NCBI GenBank assembly: GCA_016872725.1
Contig: VGZC01000009.1
Span: 1-64,000 of the forward strand
Direction: 5' to 3'
Source of the DNA: Planctomycetota bacterium
GTDB lineage: Bacteria; Planctomycetota; Planctomycetia; Pirellulales; Pirellulaceae
DNA length: 64,000 nt
Below, piece by piece: positions 8,189 to 17,452 of the stretch (position 1 is its first letter; every line of letters begins with the position of its first letter). The notes below the pieces were generated by a model that was given only the letters and a program-made list of their open reading frames with translations, did no database searches and was not told where the DNA came from. A program made the position numbers and the translations under genes.

Positions 8189-9970
8189 CTATCGTTCGGC
8201 GAGCGACCCGACGCCGGCCCGCCGGGTCAGGTCGCGCCGGGCGAGCGGCAGCCGAACGCGGAAGGCGCTTCCTCGGCCTTCCTCACTGCTGAGATGGATG
8301 TCGCCTCCGAACGCCTGGACCAGATGTTTGACGATGGCGAGTCCGAGTCCGGTGCCGCCGGTCTCGCGCGACCGGGCCTTTTCCGCGCGGTAAAACCGTT
8401 CGAAGATGCGAGGCTGGTCGCGCGAGGGGATGCCGATTCCCGTGTCGAGCACTTCGAGTTCGGCGTAGCCGTCGCGGATGGTCCACGCGACGCGAACAAC
8501 GCCGCCCTCGGGCGTGTACTTGACCGCGTTATCCACGAGGTTGTTCAGGATGGTGCCCAGGCCTTCGGCGTCGACATGCACCTGGATGTCGGGCGACGCG
8601 GTGTCGGTTTCGAGCGTGACGCGTTTGTGTTCGGCGAGCGTCGCGAACATCGCAAGGCACTCGGCCACGATCGGCCGGAGCGGCGTGTCGGTGAACTCGA
8701 AGATCTCCCGTCCCGCCTCCACGCGCGCGAGCAGGAGGAGGTCGGAGATCAGCGCGTGGAGGCGTTCCGCCTGTTCCTCGATCCGCTCGACGAACGCGCC
8801 GCGGTGCTCGGCGTCCTCGAGCGCGCCGAGCCGCAGGGTTTCGGCGTACGCCTTGATGGCGGCGAGCGGCGTCTTGAGTTCATGCGACACGTTGGCGACG
8901 AACTCGCGGCGCACGTTCTCCAATCGGCGCAGGTCGGTGACGTCGTGGATGACGATCATGATCCCGCGCAGCGAACCGATCGCCAACGGCGCCGCGCGCA
9001 TCGACAATGTCCGGCGCGATTCGCCGGCCATCTCGAACTCGTCGCGGACCGGCTTCGCCTCGGTCCCGCACCGACGCAACAAATCGAGCAGCGGCCGGTG
9101 CCTCGCGATGTTGACGAGCGGTCGGCCGGCGGCGGAACCGGCGGCGAAACCGAGCATGCGTCCGCTCGCTTCGTTCGCGAGCAGGACCGACTCGTCCTCG
9201 CCGATCGCCAGGACGCCCTCCACCATGTTCCGCAGAACGGCGCGGAGCGCGTCGGTCTTCTCCTGGTACTCGATCGTCGTGAGCCGGCGTCCCTCGTGCG
9301 ATTTCCTCAAGGCGTCCGAGAGAACGCCCACTTCGTCGCACCGCCCGGAAACAGGTAGGGTGAATTCCAACCCGGAGGCGAAACGCTCCGCGCCGTCGGC
9401 GAGCGCCGCGAGGGGTCCGACCAGGCGTGAAAGCCGCCAGGCGGCCACGAGCCCGATTCCCAGCGCGGCCGCCGATCCGGCGGCGGCGAGCCGGATCCAC
9501 GTCGGCGCCGCGCTTTCCACATCGACGGCGACGTCGACCGCTCCGTCGACGCGACCCTCGCGGACCACCGGAGTGATGTGATGCGCGCGTGCGGGGGCCC
9601 GCGATCCATCGATGAACGCGACCGGGCCCGACCCGCCAAGCACGCGGAGCCACTCGGGACGTCTCGCCGTTCTTGAACGCTCCCGCGGCTCACCTTGTTC
9701 CGCGGCATCCACGACCGCCACGGTCATGCCGGGCAACGCCGCGAAACCCGCCCGCGTCGCGCCGGCCATCGCGGCCTTCAACGCATCGCCCGGCGCGATC
9801 GCGGCGCATTGGTCGGCGATCGCCGAACTCCAGCTCGACGCGAGGTTTCGAGCCCGTTCGACCTCGCGGCGGCGCAGCTCCGCCGCGGCGATCGCGCCCA
9901 GGAGGATCGTGAAGATCGCCAACCCGCCGACCAGGATCGCGATCGATTTCCAGCGCAGGGACCATCGCAT
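8189..9970 (-). CDS. phoR: phosphate-regulon sensor histidine kinase PhoR
   Basis: A 593-residue membrane sensor. Membrane segments are at about 8-30 and 158-180 with an extracytoplasmic domain between. A HAMP-like linker, a PAS domain (about 240-340), HisKA with phospho-acceptor His 363 (VANVSHELKTPLAAIK) and HATPase_c (NNLVDNAVKYTPEGG, then GTGLGLAIVKHLV) follow. It phosphorylates PhoB when phosphate is scarce. It ends 63 bases before phoU, with the Pho-box-like repeats between, so phoU-phoB can be driven separately from phoR. Confidence 0.9.
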   Translation of the reverse strand: MRWSLRWKSIAILVGGLAIFTILLGAIAAAELRRREVERARNLASSWSSAIADQCAAIAPGDALKAAMAGATRAGFAALPGMTVAVVDAAEQGEPRERSRTARRPEWLRVLGGSGPVAFIDGSRAPARAHHITPVVREGRVDGAVDVAVDVESAAPTWIRLAAAGSAAALGIGLVAAWRLSRLVGPLAALADGAERFASGLEFTLPVSGRCDEVGVLSDALRKSHEGRRLTTIEYQEKTDALRAVLRNMVEGVLAIGEDESVLLANEASGRMLGFAAGSAAGRPLVNIARHRPLLDLLRRCGTEAKPVRDEFEMAGESRRTLSMRAAPLAIGSLRGIMIVIHDVTDLRRLENVRREFVANVSHELKTPLAAIKAYAETLRLGALEDAEHRGAFVERIEEQAERLHALISDLLLLARVEAGREIFEFTDTPLRPIVAECLAMFATLAEHKRVTLETDTASPDIQVHVDAEGLGTILNNLVDNAVKYTPEGGVVRVAWTIRDGYAELEVLDTGIGIPSRDQPRIFERFYRAEKARSRETGGTGLGLAIVKHLVQAFGGDIHLSSEEGRGSAFRVRLPLARRDLTRRAGVGSLAER

Positions 9971-10072
9971 GGTCGAGGGATCCGCCGTACGCGTACCGTC
10001 CGTCGGCGGTCGGACCGCCTTTCGCCCGGCATTCTAACGGCCCGCCTCCGCGGCGGAAAGCGATTGTCGCCG

Positions 10073-11431
10073 CTAGAAATGCAGGATCGCGTCGAATGCG
10101 GCGAGGAACTGATGGTCGTTGCCGCCGTCGTCGAACGGCAATCCTGTCCCTTCAAACCAGTCCCACCGGATCTCGGGCCGCACGACCAGGTTGGCCGTCG
10201 GCGTCCAGTTCAGTCCCGTGCTGATCTCATAGAAATCGCCGACGAATGAGGCGCCCGCCACCGGATTGTCGGCTCGAACACCCGTGACCCGCGCTCCGTC
10301 GTCGTCGCGGAACCACTCGGCCCGCGCGCCCCATTTCCAGCAGTCGTTGATCGTGTAGAAGACCATCTTATGCAAGCCGTACCATTCGGCGTCGACGCCG
10401 GGAGCCGAATAGTCCTTGTTCCAGCCGCAGTCATGTTGGAGAACGACTTGCAGCCGATCGGTCACCTGGCGCGTCGCGACCAGGCTGTACATGGTCCGAT
10501 TCGAGTAGGTCGGAATCGCCTGCGCGTTGAATTCGTCGCCCGCGGTCAAGCCGAACGACAATGTCGTCCGCTCGTCGAAGCTCTTCCACGTGAACCCGGT
10601 GAGCAAACCCGCCCGTTCGCTCGCTCGATCGAAGATATCCCAACCGTTGTGGATTCCCGTGGTGACGCTGAGCTGATCGGAGAGCGCGTACGTCGCCAGC
10701 ACGCCCGTGTGCGTGAATGGCTCGCCGTACTGCATCGTATACGCGTGCGTGTAGAAGAAATTGTTCGGCGCCATGACCGATTCGTTGCCGATGATCGTGT
10801 AGAAATGGCCGACCTTCACGGCCAGATCGCCCGCGGCGACCTCGACGTACGCCTGCGGCATGGCAAGCCCGTAGAATCGATGGTTATTCCATTTCGGGGC
10901 GCCGGTCAGATCGGTTTCGAGACCGACCGCTTGCGTGAAGATGTAGTCGGTGCCGAACAGCAGATCGAGCCGTCCACCGATGTCGAAAAACTCCTCCGAC
11001 GTGTCGGTCGGTCGCTGCATGACGAGGTAGAGCTGATTGAGCATGACCTCGTTGCGATCCGGAAACGTCGTGACTCCGTTGTAGCGGCTCACGGGGTCGC
11101 CGGCGTTGGCGACGGCGCCGCCCGCCATCCACCCCGTGATGCTGAATCCGCACGCCGACTCGGGGAACAACCGCCACGGCTCGGCCGCGCACGGGTCGCA
11201 CGCATCATCGCACGGGTCGGCGCCGCACGACGCAGCGCATCCGGATGCCGCGTCACAGCCGCACGCATCGCCGGACGCCACCGAATAGGCCGCCGAATAG
11301 GCGACCGGGTGATTGGTTCCGGCCGTGTCGTCCAGCGAATGCGACTGAGCGGAAAGCGAACCGACGGCGCCGAGTTGTTGGGCCACGAGGCCCGCAACCA
11401 GGGCCCATTTCCAATTCCGAAGCGAGTCCAT
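10073..11431 (-). CDS. outer-membrane beta-barrel porin-like protein
   Basis: A 452-residue protein with a signal peptide (about 1-28, LVAGLVAQQLGAVGSLSAQ) and a C-terminal phenylalanine, as is usual for outer-membrane barrels. Alternating aromatic strands (FYGLAMPQAYVEVAAGDLAV, then MVFYTINDCWKWGARAEWF) match the BBP2/OmpL-like barrel family. Residues about 55-98 hold eight cysteines, possibly a disulfide-bonded periplasmic segment. It lies upstream of phoR on the same strand, so a phosphate-porin role is a possible inference. No Pho box was found before it. Confidence 0.75.
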   Translation of the reverse strand: MDSLRNWKWALVAGLVAQQLGAVGSLSAQSHSLDDTAGTNHPVAYSAAYSVASGDACGCDAASGCAASCGADPCDDACDPCAAEPWRLFPESACGFSITGWMAGGAVANAGDPVSRYNGVTTFPDRNEVMLNQLYLVMQRPTDTSEEFFDIGGRLDLLFGTDYIFTQAVGLETDLTGAPKWNNHRFYGLAMPQAYVEVAAGDLAVKVGHFYTIIGNESVMAPNNFFYTHAYTMQYGEPFTHTGVLATYALSDQLSVTTGIHNGWDIFDRASERAGLLTGFTWKSFDERTTLSFGLTAGDEFNAQAIPTYSNRTMYSLVATRQVTDRLQVVLQHDCGWNKDYSAPGVDAEWYGLHKMVFYTINDCWKWGARAEWFRDDDGARVTGVRADNPVAGASFVGDFYEISTGLNWTPTANLVVRPEIRWDWFEGTGLPFDDGGNDHQFLAAFDAILHF

Positions 11432-11606
11432 TTGCTTGGCTCCGTTCCGACCGGGTCAAAGGCCCGACCTGCATGGCGGGCACTCTGTCGTTGATTCGAT
11501 CGGAAGCGGGCGGAAATCCAGCATTTGAGTCTTCGCCGGAAATTCCAGCCCGGACTTCGCGATCGACCCAGTCTTCCCGAATCGGCTCATCGCCCCTCTT
11601 CCGGTG

Positions 11607-12950
11607 TCAGAGGGCGGCCGTCTTGCCGGGCATGGCGATGGCGTATCGGCCTTCGGCGTCGGGCGTGAGCGGCGCGGCGTCCGACATGGCGTGCATGGCA
11701 TCCACGTCGGCGAGCTTTAATTCGGACTTGATCGCCTCGTCCCACGTGACGCGTTTGCCGGAGTAGGTCGCCATGCGGCCGAGGATCGACGTCATCGTGC
11801 TCTTCGCGCCGTATTCGCCTTCGTTCGGGATGACGCCGCGCCGCAGATCGGCGAACAGGTCGTGGTGCTCCTCTTGATGGCCATTGCGTTTGCCGTCGGT
11901 CTTCCAGACGAGTTTTCCCTTGGGGTCGTAGATCTTGCCGCCGCTGATATCGGCTTCCCCTTCGGTCCCGTGCGCGTGTTCTGAAACGCTGTTCCAGCAA
12001 TTCTCGATATGGCGGCATTGGCTGAACATCTTGGAACCGTCGCCATAGGTGAATTCGACGAAATGGTGATCGTAGATTTCACCGTACTCGACGGCCGTAC
12101 GGACCTGCCTTCCACCCATTCCGTTCGCTTCGGTGGGATAGGCGTTCATGAGCCAGTTGATCACATCGATGTTGTGGATGTGCTGTTCATCGATATGGTC
12201 GCCGCACAGCCAATTGAAGTAGTACCAGTTGCGCATCTGGTATTCGAGTTCGGTCTGGTTGGCCTGTCTTGGATTGACCCAAACGCCGGCGCCGTTCCAG
12301 TAGGCTCGGGTGAGCAGGATACGGCCGATCGCGCCTTCCTGCAGCTTGCCGATGATCTCGCGATAGGCGACCTCGTGACGGCGCTGGAGTCCGACGGCGA
12401 CGGCCAAGTTTTTTTGTTTGGCTTCCTCGGTCGCGGCGAGGACGCGGCGCACTCCGGGGGCGTCGACGGCGACGGGTTTTTCCATGAACACATTCTTGCC
12501 CGCCTTGATCGCGGCCTCGAAGTGGAGCGGCCGGAATCCGGGCGGCGTGGCGAGCAGGACGAGATCGATGTCGGTCTGCAGGAGTTGCTGGTAGGCGTCG
12601 AACCCCGAGAATTGGCGTTCCTTGGGCACGTCGAACTTGTCGGGATGCTCGCCTTTGATCGACCGGATCGCGCTTCCGATTCGGTCGGCGAACGCGTCGG
12701 CCATGGCGACGAGCTTGACTTCACCGCCGGTCGTATTGAGCGCCTGGACGGCCGCGCCGGTTCCCCGGCCTCCACAGCCGATCAAACCCACTTTGATCGA
12801 ATCGCTTCCAAACGCATGGGCAGCCCGCGCGATGTCGACCTGGCCGGCGACCGATCCGGCCACCGCGCCGCTCGCCAACAAGATCGACGACCGCCGCATG
12901 AACTCACGGCGCGAAGGGAGGATGTCCGCGTTCTTATTCGGTTCGTTCAT
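11607..12950 (-). CDS. Gfo/Idh/MocA-family oxidoreductase, Tat-exported
   Basis: A 447-residue NAD(P)-dependent sugar-type oxidoreductase. ATG 12950 has AAGGAG 8 bases upstream. The N-terminus carries a twin-arginine signal (SRREFMRRSSILLASGAVAG). The Rossmann motif is GLIGCGGRGTG near residue 60, with EKPVAVD at the typical EKP motif and a C-terminal beta domain. Planctomycetes hold many such proteins, usually without a known substrate. It has its own ribosome-binding site and no obvious operon partner. Confidence 0.88.
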   Translation of the reverse strand: MNEPNKNADILPSRREFMRRSSILLASGAVAGSVAGQVDIARAAHAFGSDSIKVGLIGCGGRGTGAAVQALNTTGGEVKLVAMADAFADRIGSAIRSIKGEHPDKFDVPKERQFSGFDAYQQLLQTDIDLVLLATPPGFRPLHFEAAIKAGKNVFMEKPVAVDAPGVRRVLAATEEAKQKNLAVAVGLQRRHEVAYREIIGKLQEGAIGRILLTRAYWNGAGVWVNPRQANQTELEYQMRNWYYFNWLCGDHIDEQHIHNIDVINWLMNAYPTEANGMGGRQVRTAVEYGEIYDHHFVEFTYGDGSKMFSQCRHIENCWNSVSEHAHGTEGEADISGGKIYDPKGKLVWKTDGKRNGHQEEHHDLFADLRRGVIPNEGEYGAKSTMTSILGRMATYSGKRVTWDEAIKSELKLADVDAMHAMSDAAPLTPDAEGRYAIAMPGKTAAL

Positions 12951-13074
12951 CCGGCGTGCTCCTTGGCAAGGACCGTTGGGTTGGGATCGTCTGAAGGCGT
13001 GCAAAACCATGGCTCGCCCTCGATAGGATACCCGCTCGCCCGTTCGGCATCAATCAACCGGGGCCGTTCCGCCC

Positions 13075-14223
13075 TTAGCGGTCGCCCGTCGGCCAACGCG
13101 CGGGCGCCTCGATTTCCCACTTCGAAAATCCGGGCGACGCGGTCGGCCTCAGGGACTCGCCGTCGAGCCGGAGAATCAGGCAATCGGCGTCGAATCGCCG
13201 CGCCAATGCGACACCCTTTTCGGGTCCAAGCACGCAAAGGGCCGTGGCGAGGGCGTCGGCGAGTCCGCCATCCCGGGCGATCACCGTCGCGCTGATCCGG
13301 CGCGTCAATCCGATCCCCGTGCGGGGATCGAGGATATGGGAGTAGCGGACGCCGTCGATGTCGAGAAACTGCGACAGGTCTCCCGACGTCGCGATCGATC
13401 GGTTGGCGATGCGCACGAAACGAACGGGACGATCCTCGCGCCGCATGCCCGCGATGCCGATCGTCCAGCCGGTTTCGCCCGGCGGCGGATCGCCGACGGT
13501 GAGTCCTCCGCCGGCATCGATCGACGCGCGGGGCACACCGCGTTCCTTCAGCGCGGCGCACGCCCGTTCGGCGGCGAAACCTTTCGCGATCCCACCCAAA
13601 TCGAGGCGAACGCCGGGCCTGGCGAGCCGGATGCGATGGTTGACGGCGTCCCGTTCGACCTGCCGGTAATCGACGTGCCGCAGGGCGTCGGCGAGCAACC
13701 GGGAATCGGGCAGCGCGTGCTGGCGGCGGGCGCGCCGCCATAATTTGGTGAGTTGGCCGACGGTCGGATCAAACGCGCCTTCCGACGCGACGCTCACGGT
13801 CCCCGCCTGATCGAGGACTTCCCACAGATCGCGGCTCACTTCGACCGGCTCGGCGTGCGGCGCCGCATCGCACAGCCGCATCAACTCGCTGTCAGCGCGA
13901 TAATCGCTGAGTCGCTCGTCGAGATCGGCGATGCGCGCGAAGGCGGCGGCGACGGCCCGTTCCGCGTCCCGCTCGGAATCGGCGTGGACGACGATCCGGA
14001 ACAGGGTCCCCATATGCGGTTCGCTCCGTTCGACGCGGACCGGCTCGGCGCGCGACGGGCGGGCCGGCGCCGGGACGGCCATCGCGCCGGCCAGGCAGAG
14101 CGCGGCCTTCCACGCGGCGCGGCGCGGGCGCCGAGCCGAATTCGGAGCGAGCGGGCCGCGGCATCCGTCGAGCACCGCGTCGGGCCGCCCGTCCCTTCGC
14201 GCCGAAACGATCTTCATCCCCAT
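13075..14223 (-). CDS. apbE: FAD:protein FMN transferase (ApbE family)
   Basis: A 382-residue protein. ATG 14223 is preferred because GAGGC precedes it by 9 bases; ATG 14238 and 14217 are alternatives. A hydrophobic segment (KAALCLAGAMAVPAPA) suggests export. The core has LSDYRADSEL, RLDLGGIAKGFAAERA, DAGGGLTVG and SGDLSQFL, then SHILDPRTG, the ApbE substrate and metal-binding motifs. ApbE moves FMN from FAD to Thr of periplasmic flavoproteins such as RnfG or NqrC. No such partner lies nearby. It is divergent from comM. Confidence 0.88.
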   Translation of the reverse strand: MGMKIVSARRDGRPDAVLDGCRGPLAPNSARRPRRAAWKAALCLAGAMAVPAPARPSRAEPVRVERSEPHMGTLFRIVVHADSERDAERAVAAAFARIADLDERLSDYRADSELMRLCDAAPHAEPVEVSRDLWEVLDQAGTVSVASEGAFDPTVGQLTKLWRRARRQHALPDSRLLADALRHVDYRQVERDAVNHRIRLARPGVRLDLGGIAKGFAAERACAALKERGVPRASIDAGGGLTVGDPPPGETGWTIGIAGMRREDRPVRFVRIANRSIATSGDLSQFLDIDGVRYSHILDPRTGIGLTRRISATVIARDGGLADALATALCVLGPEKGVALARRFDADCLILRLDGESLRPTASPGFSKWEIEAPARWPTGDR

Positions 14224-14255
14224 CCCGGAACGCCTCATCCCGCGGTCGTCCGCGC

Positions 14256-14275
14256 GATGACAGGAGCCTGTCATC
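14256..14275. promoter_or_regulatory. 20-bp palindrome between apbE and comM
   Basis: Arms GATGACAGG and CCTGTCATC are perfectly inverted around a 2-bp centre. The site lies between the divergent apbE and comM genes and 15 bp before the comM -35 hexamer, so it is placed like an operator. The binding protein is not known. Confidence 0.5.
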
Positions 14276-14290
14276 GGGGACCAACACCCG

Positions 14291-14318
14291 TTGCCTATTG
14301 TATATCGGACGCGACAAT
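14291..14318 (+). promoter_or_regulatory. candidate sigma-70-type promoter of comM
   Basis: TTGCCT (14291-14296), 16 bp, then GACAAT (14313-14318), about 48 bases before the comM start. The -10 resembles the TACAAT seen before other genes here. The spacing is one short of ideal. Confidence 0.4.
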
Positions 14319-14365
14319 GCGTGGTGCGAACCGGTGGCCGGGTCGGCGGCTCGAAAGGACAGGGC

Positions 14366-15898
14366 ATGCTGGCCAAGCTGCGTACGTTTTCGTTGGTGGG
14401 CATCGACGCGTTGCCGGTGGATGTGGAGGTCGATCTTTCTCCGGCCGCCCAGCCCAAGACGGTCCTGGTCGGATTGCCGGAGGCGGCCGTTCGGGAGAGC
14501 ACGCACCGCGTCGCGCGGGCCATGGTGAACTCGGGGTTCTTCCGGCCCCAGGACCGGCTCGTGATCAACCTCGCCCCCGCCGAGCTTCCGAAGCAGGCCG
14601 CGTCGTTCGATTTGCCGATGACGCTCGGGATCCTCGCGGCGAGCGGTCAGTGCAGCGCGGACCGGTTCGCCGAATTCGCGGTGGTCGGCGAATTGTCGCT
14701 CGAAGGCGCCGCGCGGACTGTGCGGGGCGCCCTGTCGATGGCGATGGCGGCGGCCCGACAAGAAGGCGTTCGCGGACTCGTCGTGCCCCGCGCGAACGCG
14801 GCCGAGGCGGCCGTCGTGGAGGAGATCGACGTGATCGCCGTCGACAGCCTGATCCAGGCGGTCGGCTTCTTCGCCGGACAAATCGAGATCGACCCCGCGC
14901 CGTCGCGCGTCGATCAGTGGTTCGATTCGTTCGCGCAGTACGACGTCGACTACGGCGACGTGCGGGGCCAGGAACTGGTCAAACGGGCGATGACGATCGC
15001 GGCCGCCGGATCGCACAACCTCCTGATGGTCGGGCCTCCCGGTTCGGGAAAAACGATGCTCGCCAAACGCCTTCCCACCATCCTGCCTCCGATGCAGGCC
15101 GCCGAGTCGATCGAGACGACGCGCATCTACAGCGCGACGGGCCGATTGCCCCCGAATCAACCGCTCATGGGACGCCGCCCGTTCCGATCGCCCCATCACA
15201 CGATCAGCGACGCGGGGCTGGTGGGGGGCGGCAGTTGTCCGACGCCCGGCGAGATCAGCCTGGCCCACAACGGCGTGCTGTTCCTCGACGAGCTTCCCGA
15301 GTTCAACCGCCGCACGCTCGAAGTCCTCCGCCAACCGCTCGAGGATGGTTGCGTGACCATCTCCCGCGCGCTCCGGTCGACGACGTTTCCCGCCGAATTC
15401 ATGCTGGTCGCGGCGCTCAATCCGTGCCCGTGCGGTTACCGCAACGATCCGCGGCGACGCTGCCAGTGCTCGACGCAGCAGGTCGAGCGCTACATGGGCA
15501 AGATCAGCGGCCCGCTGCTCGACCGCATCGACATCCACATCGAAGTGCCCGCCGTCGCGTTCAAGGAACTCGCGGCCGACCGGGCGGGGTTGGGAAGCGA
15601 CGAAATGCGAACGCTCGTCGATCAGGCGAGGATCCGGCAAAGGGACCGATTCCAAGGCCAACGCACGCGGAGGAACTCCCAAATGACCACCCGGCAACTC
15701 GGCAAGTTCTGTCCGCTGGGCGCGGACGCGATGGATCTGCTTCGAACGAGCGTCCAGGAACTCGGGTTGTCCGTGCGGGCCCACGACAAGATCCGACGCG
15801 TCGCGCGAACGATCGCCGACCTGGAGGCGTGCGATTCGATCCAGCCTTCGCACGTCTCGGAAGCGATCAACTATCGGCTGCTCGACCGGACGCTGTGA
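14366..15898 (+). CDS. comM: ComM/YifB-family Mg-chelatase-like AAA+ ATPase
   Basis: A 510-residue protein from ATG 14366 (AAAGGACAGGGC before it). Domains in order: N-terminal ChlI-like domain, AAA+ ATPase with Walker A GPPGSGKTMLAKR and Walker B LFLDELPEF, a zinc-like cluster (NPCPCGYRND, then CQCS), and a C-terminal helical domain. ComM homologues are hexameric helicases that drive branch migration during natural transformation. Whether this organism is competent cannot be told from one gene. Confidence 0.92.
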   Translation: MLAKLRTFSLVGIDALPVDVEVDLSPAAQPKTVLVGLPEAAVRESTHRVARAMVNSGFFRPQDRLVINLAPAELPKQAASFDLPMTLGILAASGQCSADRFAEFAVVGELSLEGAARTVRGALSMAMAAARQEGVRGLVVPRANAAEAAVVEEIDVIAVDSLIQAVGFFAGQIEIDPAPSRVDQWFDSFAQYDVDYGDVRGQELVKRAMTIAAAGSHNLLMVGPPGSGKTMLAKRLPTILPPMQAAESIETTRIYSATGRLPPNQPLMGRRPFRSPHHTISDAGLVGGGSCPTPGEISLAHNGVLFLDELPEFNRRTLEVLRQPLEDGCVTISRALRSTTFPAEFMLVAALNPCPCGYRNDPRRRCQCSTQQVERYMGKISGPLLDRIDIHIEVPAVAFKELAADRAGLGSDEMRTLVDQARIRQRDRFQGQRTRRNSQMTTRQLGKFCPLGADAMDLLRTSVQELGLSVRAHDKIRRVARTIADLEACDSIQPSHVSEAINYRLLDRTL

Positions 15899-16043
15899 TC
15901 GCCGCCGAAATCGGCGTGCGAGCGGCGCGGCGGGACTCGCATCGCTCGGCCTTCGACGCTATGATGGTGCGTCGGAGGTGCGCGCGACTTGGGCGGCCCT
16001 CCGGGTCATCGTCCGCTTCCCTTCTGCCCATGGCGATCCGATC

Positions 16044-16409
16044 ATGAGTTCACTCGATCTGCGCGAAGAAGAAAATGTCCTCGTCGTGTCGTTCACCAAG
16101 GCGAAGATCCTCGACGAAACGACGATCGAGCAAATCGGAAAGGAACTGATGGAGGCGATCGGCAAGGCGCCCGATCAGAAGATCGTGTTGAACTTCGGCG
16201 GCGTCTCGTTCATGTCGTCGGCCATGATCGGCAAACTCGTGCTGTTCAACAACAAGTGCAAGGCGGCCGACGTCAAGCTGAAACTGTGCGGCATTTCGGA
16301 CAATGTGATCGAGGTCTTCAAGATCACGAAGCTCAATAAGGTCTTCGATATCCAGAAGACCGAGGAAAAGGCGATCGCGTCGTTCGAGAAACGCGGTTGG
16401 TTCGGCTAG
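16044..16409 (+). CDS. STAS-domain anti-anti-sigma factor
   Basis: A 121-residue SpoIIAA/RsbV-like protein. The signature NFGGVSFMSSAMIGKLVLF contains the serine normally phosphorylated by an RsbW-type kinase. Such proteins release sigma factors by binding the kinase when unphosphorylated. A REC-HATPase-FHA protein with an RsbW-like domain is encoded at 17878-19143, a plausible partner. The gene converges with the radical SAM gene, their stop codons overlapping by 4 bp. A TATGAT hexamer at 15960 may be its -10. Confidence 0.9.
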   Translation: MSSLDLREEENVLVVSFTKAKILDETTIEQIGKELMEAIGKAPDQKIVLNFGGVSFMSSAMIGKLVLFNNKCKAADVKLKLCGISDNVIEVFKITKLNKVFDIQKTEEKAIASFEKRGWFG

Positions 16410-17377
16410 ACGAACCGGCGGCCCTGCCACGTATTCCGCTCCAGGAATGCCCGCTGGATCTCCTCGCGAAGACGGTTCGCGTCGAGGCACCACGCGGGGC
16501 CGACCAGATATTCCGGCGGCGCGTGGCCTCCCACCCGTTCGACGATCATGGACGGGGGGATCCGTTCCAGGAAGTCGATCAGCGTGTGGACGTACGCGTC
16601 GCGTTCCATGAGCTCGACGCGACCCTCGGCGACCTGGTCGGCGAGCGGCGTTCCTTTCACGGCGTACAGGTTGTGGATCTTGACGCCGTCGACGGCCGAT
16701 TCGGCGATCGCCAAGGCGGTGGCCATCATGTCGTCCCAGGTTTCGCCCGGAAGTCCCAGGATGACGTGCGCCGTGATTTCGAACCCGCGTCCGCGGGCGC
16801 GGGCCACGGCGTCGCGGAACGCGTCGTACGTGTGGCCTCGGTTCATCCAGGCCAGCGACCGGTCATGGATCGTCTGCAGGCCGAACTCGACCGACAGGCT
16901 CGTTCGACCGGCGAATTCCTGGAGCACGTCGAGCACATCATCGGCGACGCAATCGGGGCGTGTCCCGATCGCCATGGCGACCACCTTCGGATGCGAGACG
17001 GCCTCCGCGTAGATGCGCCGGAGTTCTTCCGCCGGGCCGTACGTATTGGTCGCCGGTTGGAAATAGGCGATGAACCGATCGCACGCGGGATAGCGACGGC
17101 GCAGTTTCGCGATGCCCGTTTCGAGTTGCCCGGCGATAGTCGTCCGCGGAACGCGTCGGCTTGGGCTGTAGCTCGCGTTGTCGCAGAAGACGCATCCGCC
17201 GACCGCCACCGTTCCGTCGACGTTGGGACAGGTGAAACCGGCGTCCAGGCTCACGCGCCGCACGCGCCCTCCGAACCGGCGCCGCAGATGGAAGCCGACC
17301 GACCGGTATCGGAGCCCCGCGGCGCGCCAGTCCGGGACATCGCCCGGCGTTTCCCAAGGCAATTGCGTTGACGACAC
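16406..17377 (-). CDS. TIGR01212/YhcC-family radical SAM protein
   Basis: A 323-residue radical SAM enzyme. The iron-sulfur motif is extended (CPNVDGTVAVGGCVFC), as in the YhcC family rather than plain CxxxCxxC. ITAHVILGLPGE is the usual GxIxGxxxE-type strand. The reaction of this family is not established. The gene starts beside the promoter of the divergent FHA gene, so their transcription may interfere. Confidence 0.88.
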   Translation of the reverse strand: MSSTQLPWETPGDVPDWRAAGLRYRSVGFHLRRRFGGRVRRVSLDAGFTCPNVDGTVAVGGCVFCDNASYSPSRRVPRTTIAGQLETGIAKLRRRYPACDRFIAYFQPATNTYGPAEELRRIYAEAVSHPKVVAMAIGTRPDCVADDVLDVLQEFAGRTSLSVEFGLQTIHDRSLAWMNRGHTYDAFRDAVARARGRGFEITAHVILGLPGETWDDMMATALAIAESAVDGVKIHNLYAVKGTPLADQVAEGRVELMERDAYVHTLIDFLERIPPSMIVERVGGHAPPEYLVGPAWCLDANRLREEIQRAFLERNTWQGRRFV

Positions 17378-17396
17378 AAATCCCCTCTTTTAGACT
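17368..17396 (+). promoter_or_regulatory. sigma-70-type promoter of the FHA gene
   Basis: TTGACG (17368-17373), 17 bp, TAGACT (17391-17396). Transcription would start near 17403, which favours the GTG at 17453 as the gene start. The -35 lies inside the first codons of the divergent radical SAM gene. Confidence 0.68.
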
Positions 17397-17452
17397 GGAA
17401 TGTGGTGCGACGACGTTCCGTGACCCAAGGATGGAAACCCCGAGACCCAACC

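Noticed and set aside
12009-13295. 428-codon plus-strand frame opposite the Gfo/Idh/MocA gene
   Set aside because: Antisense shadow; the minus strand shows the Tat signal, Rossmann motif and EKP motif.
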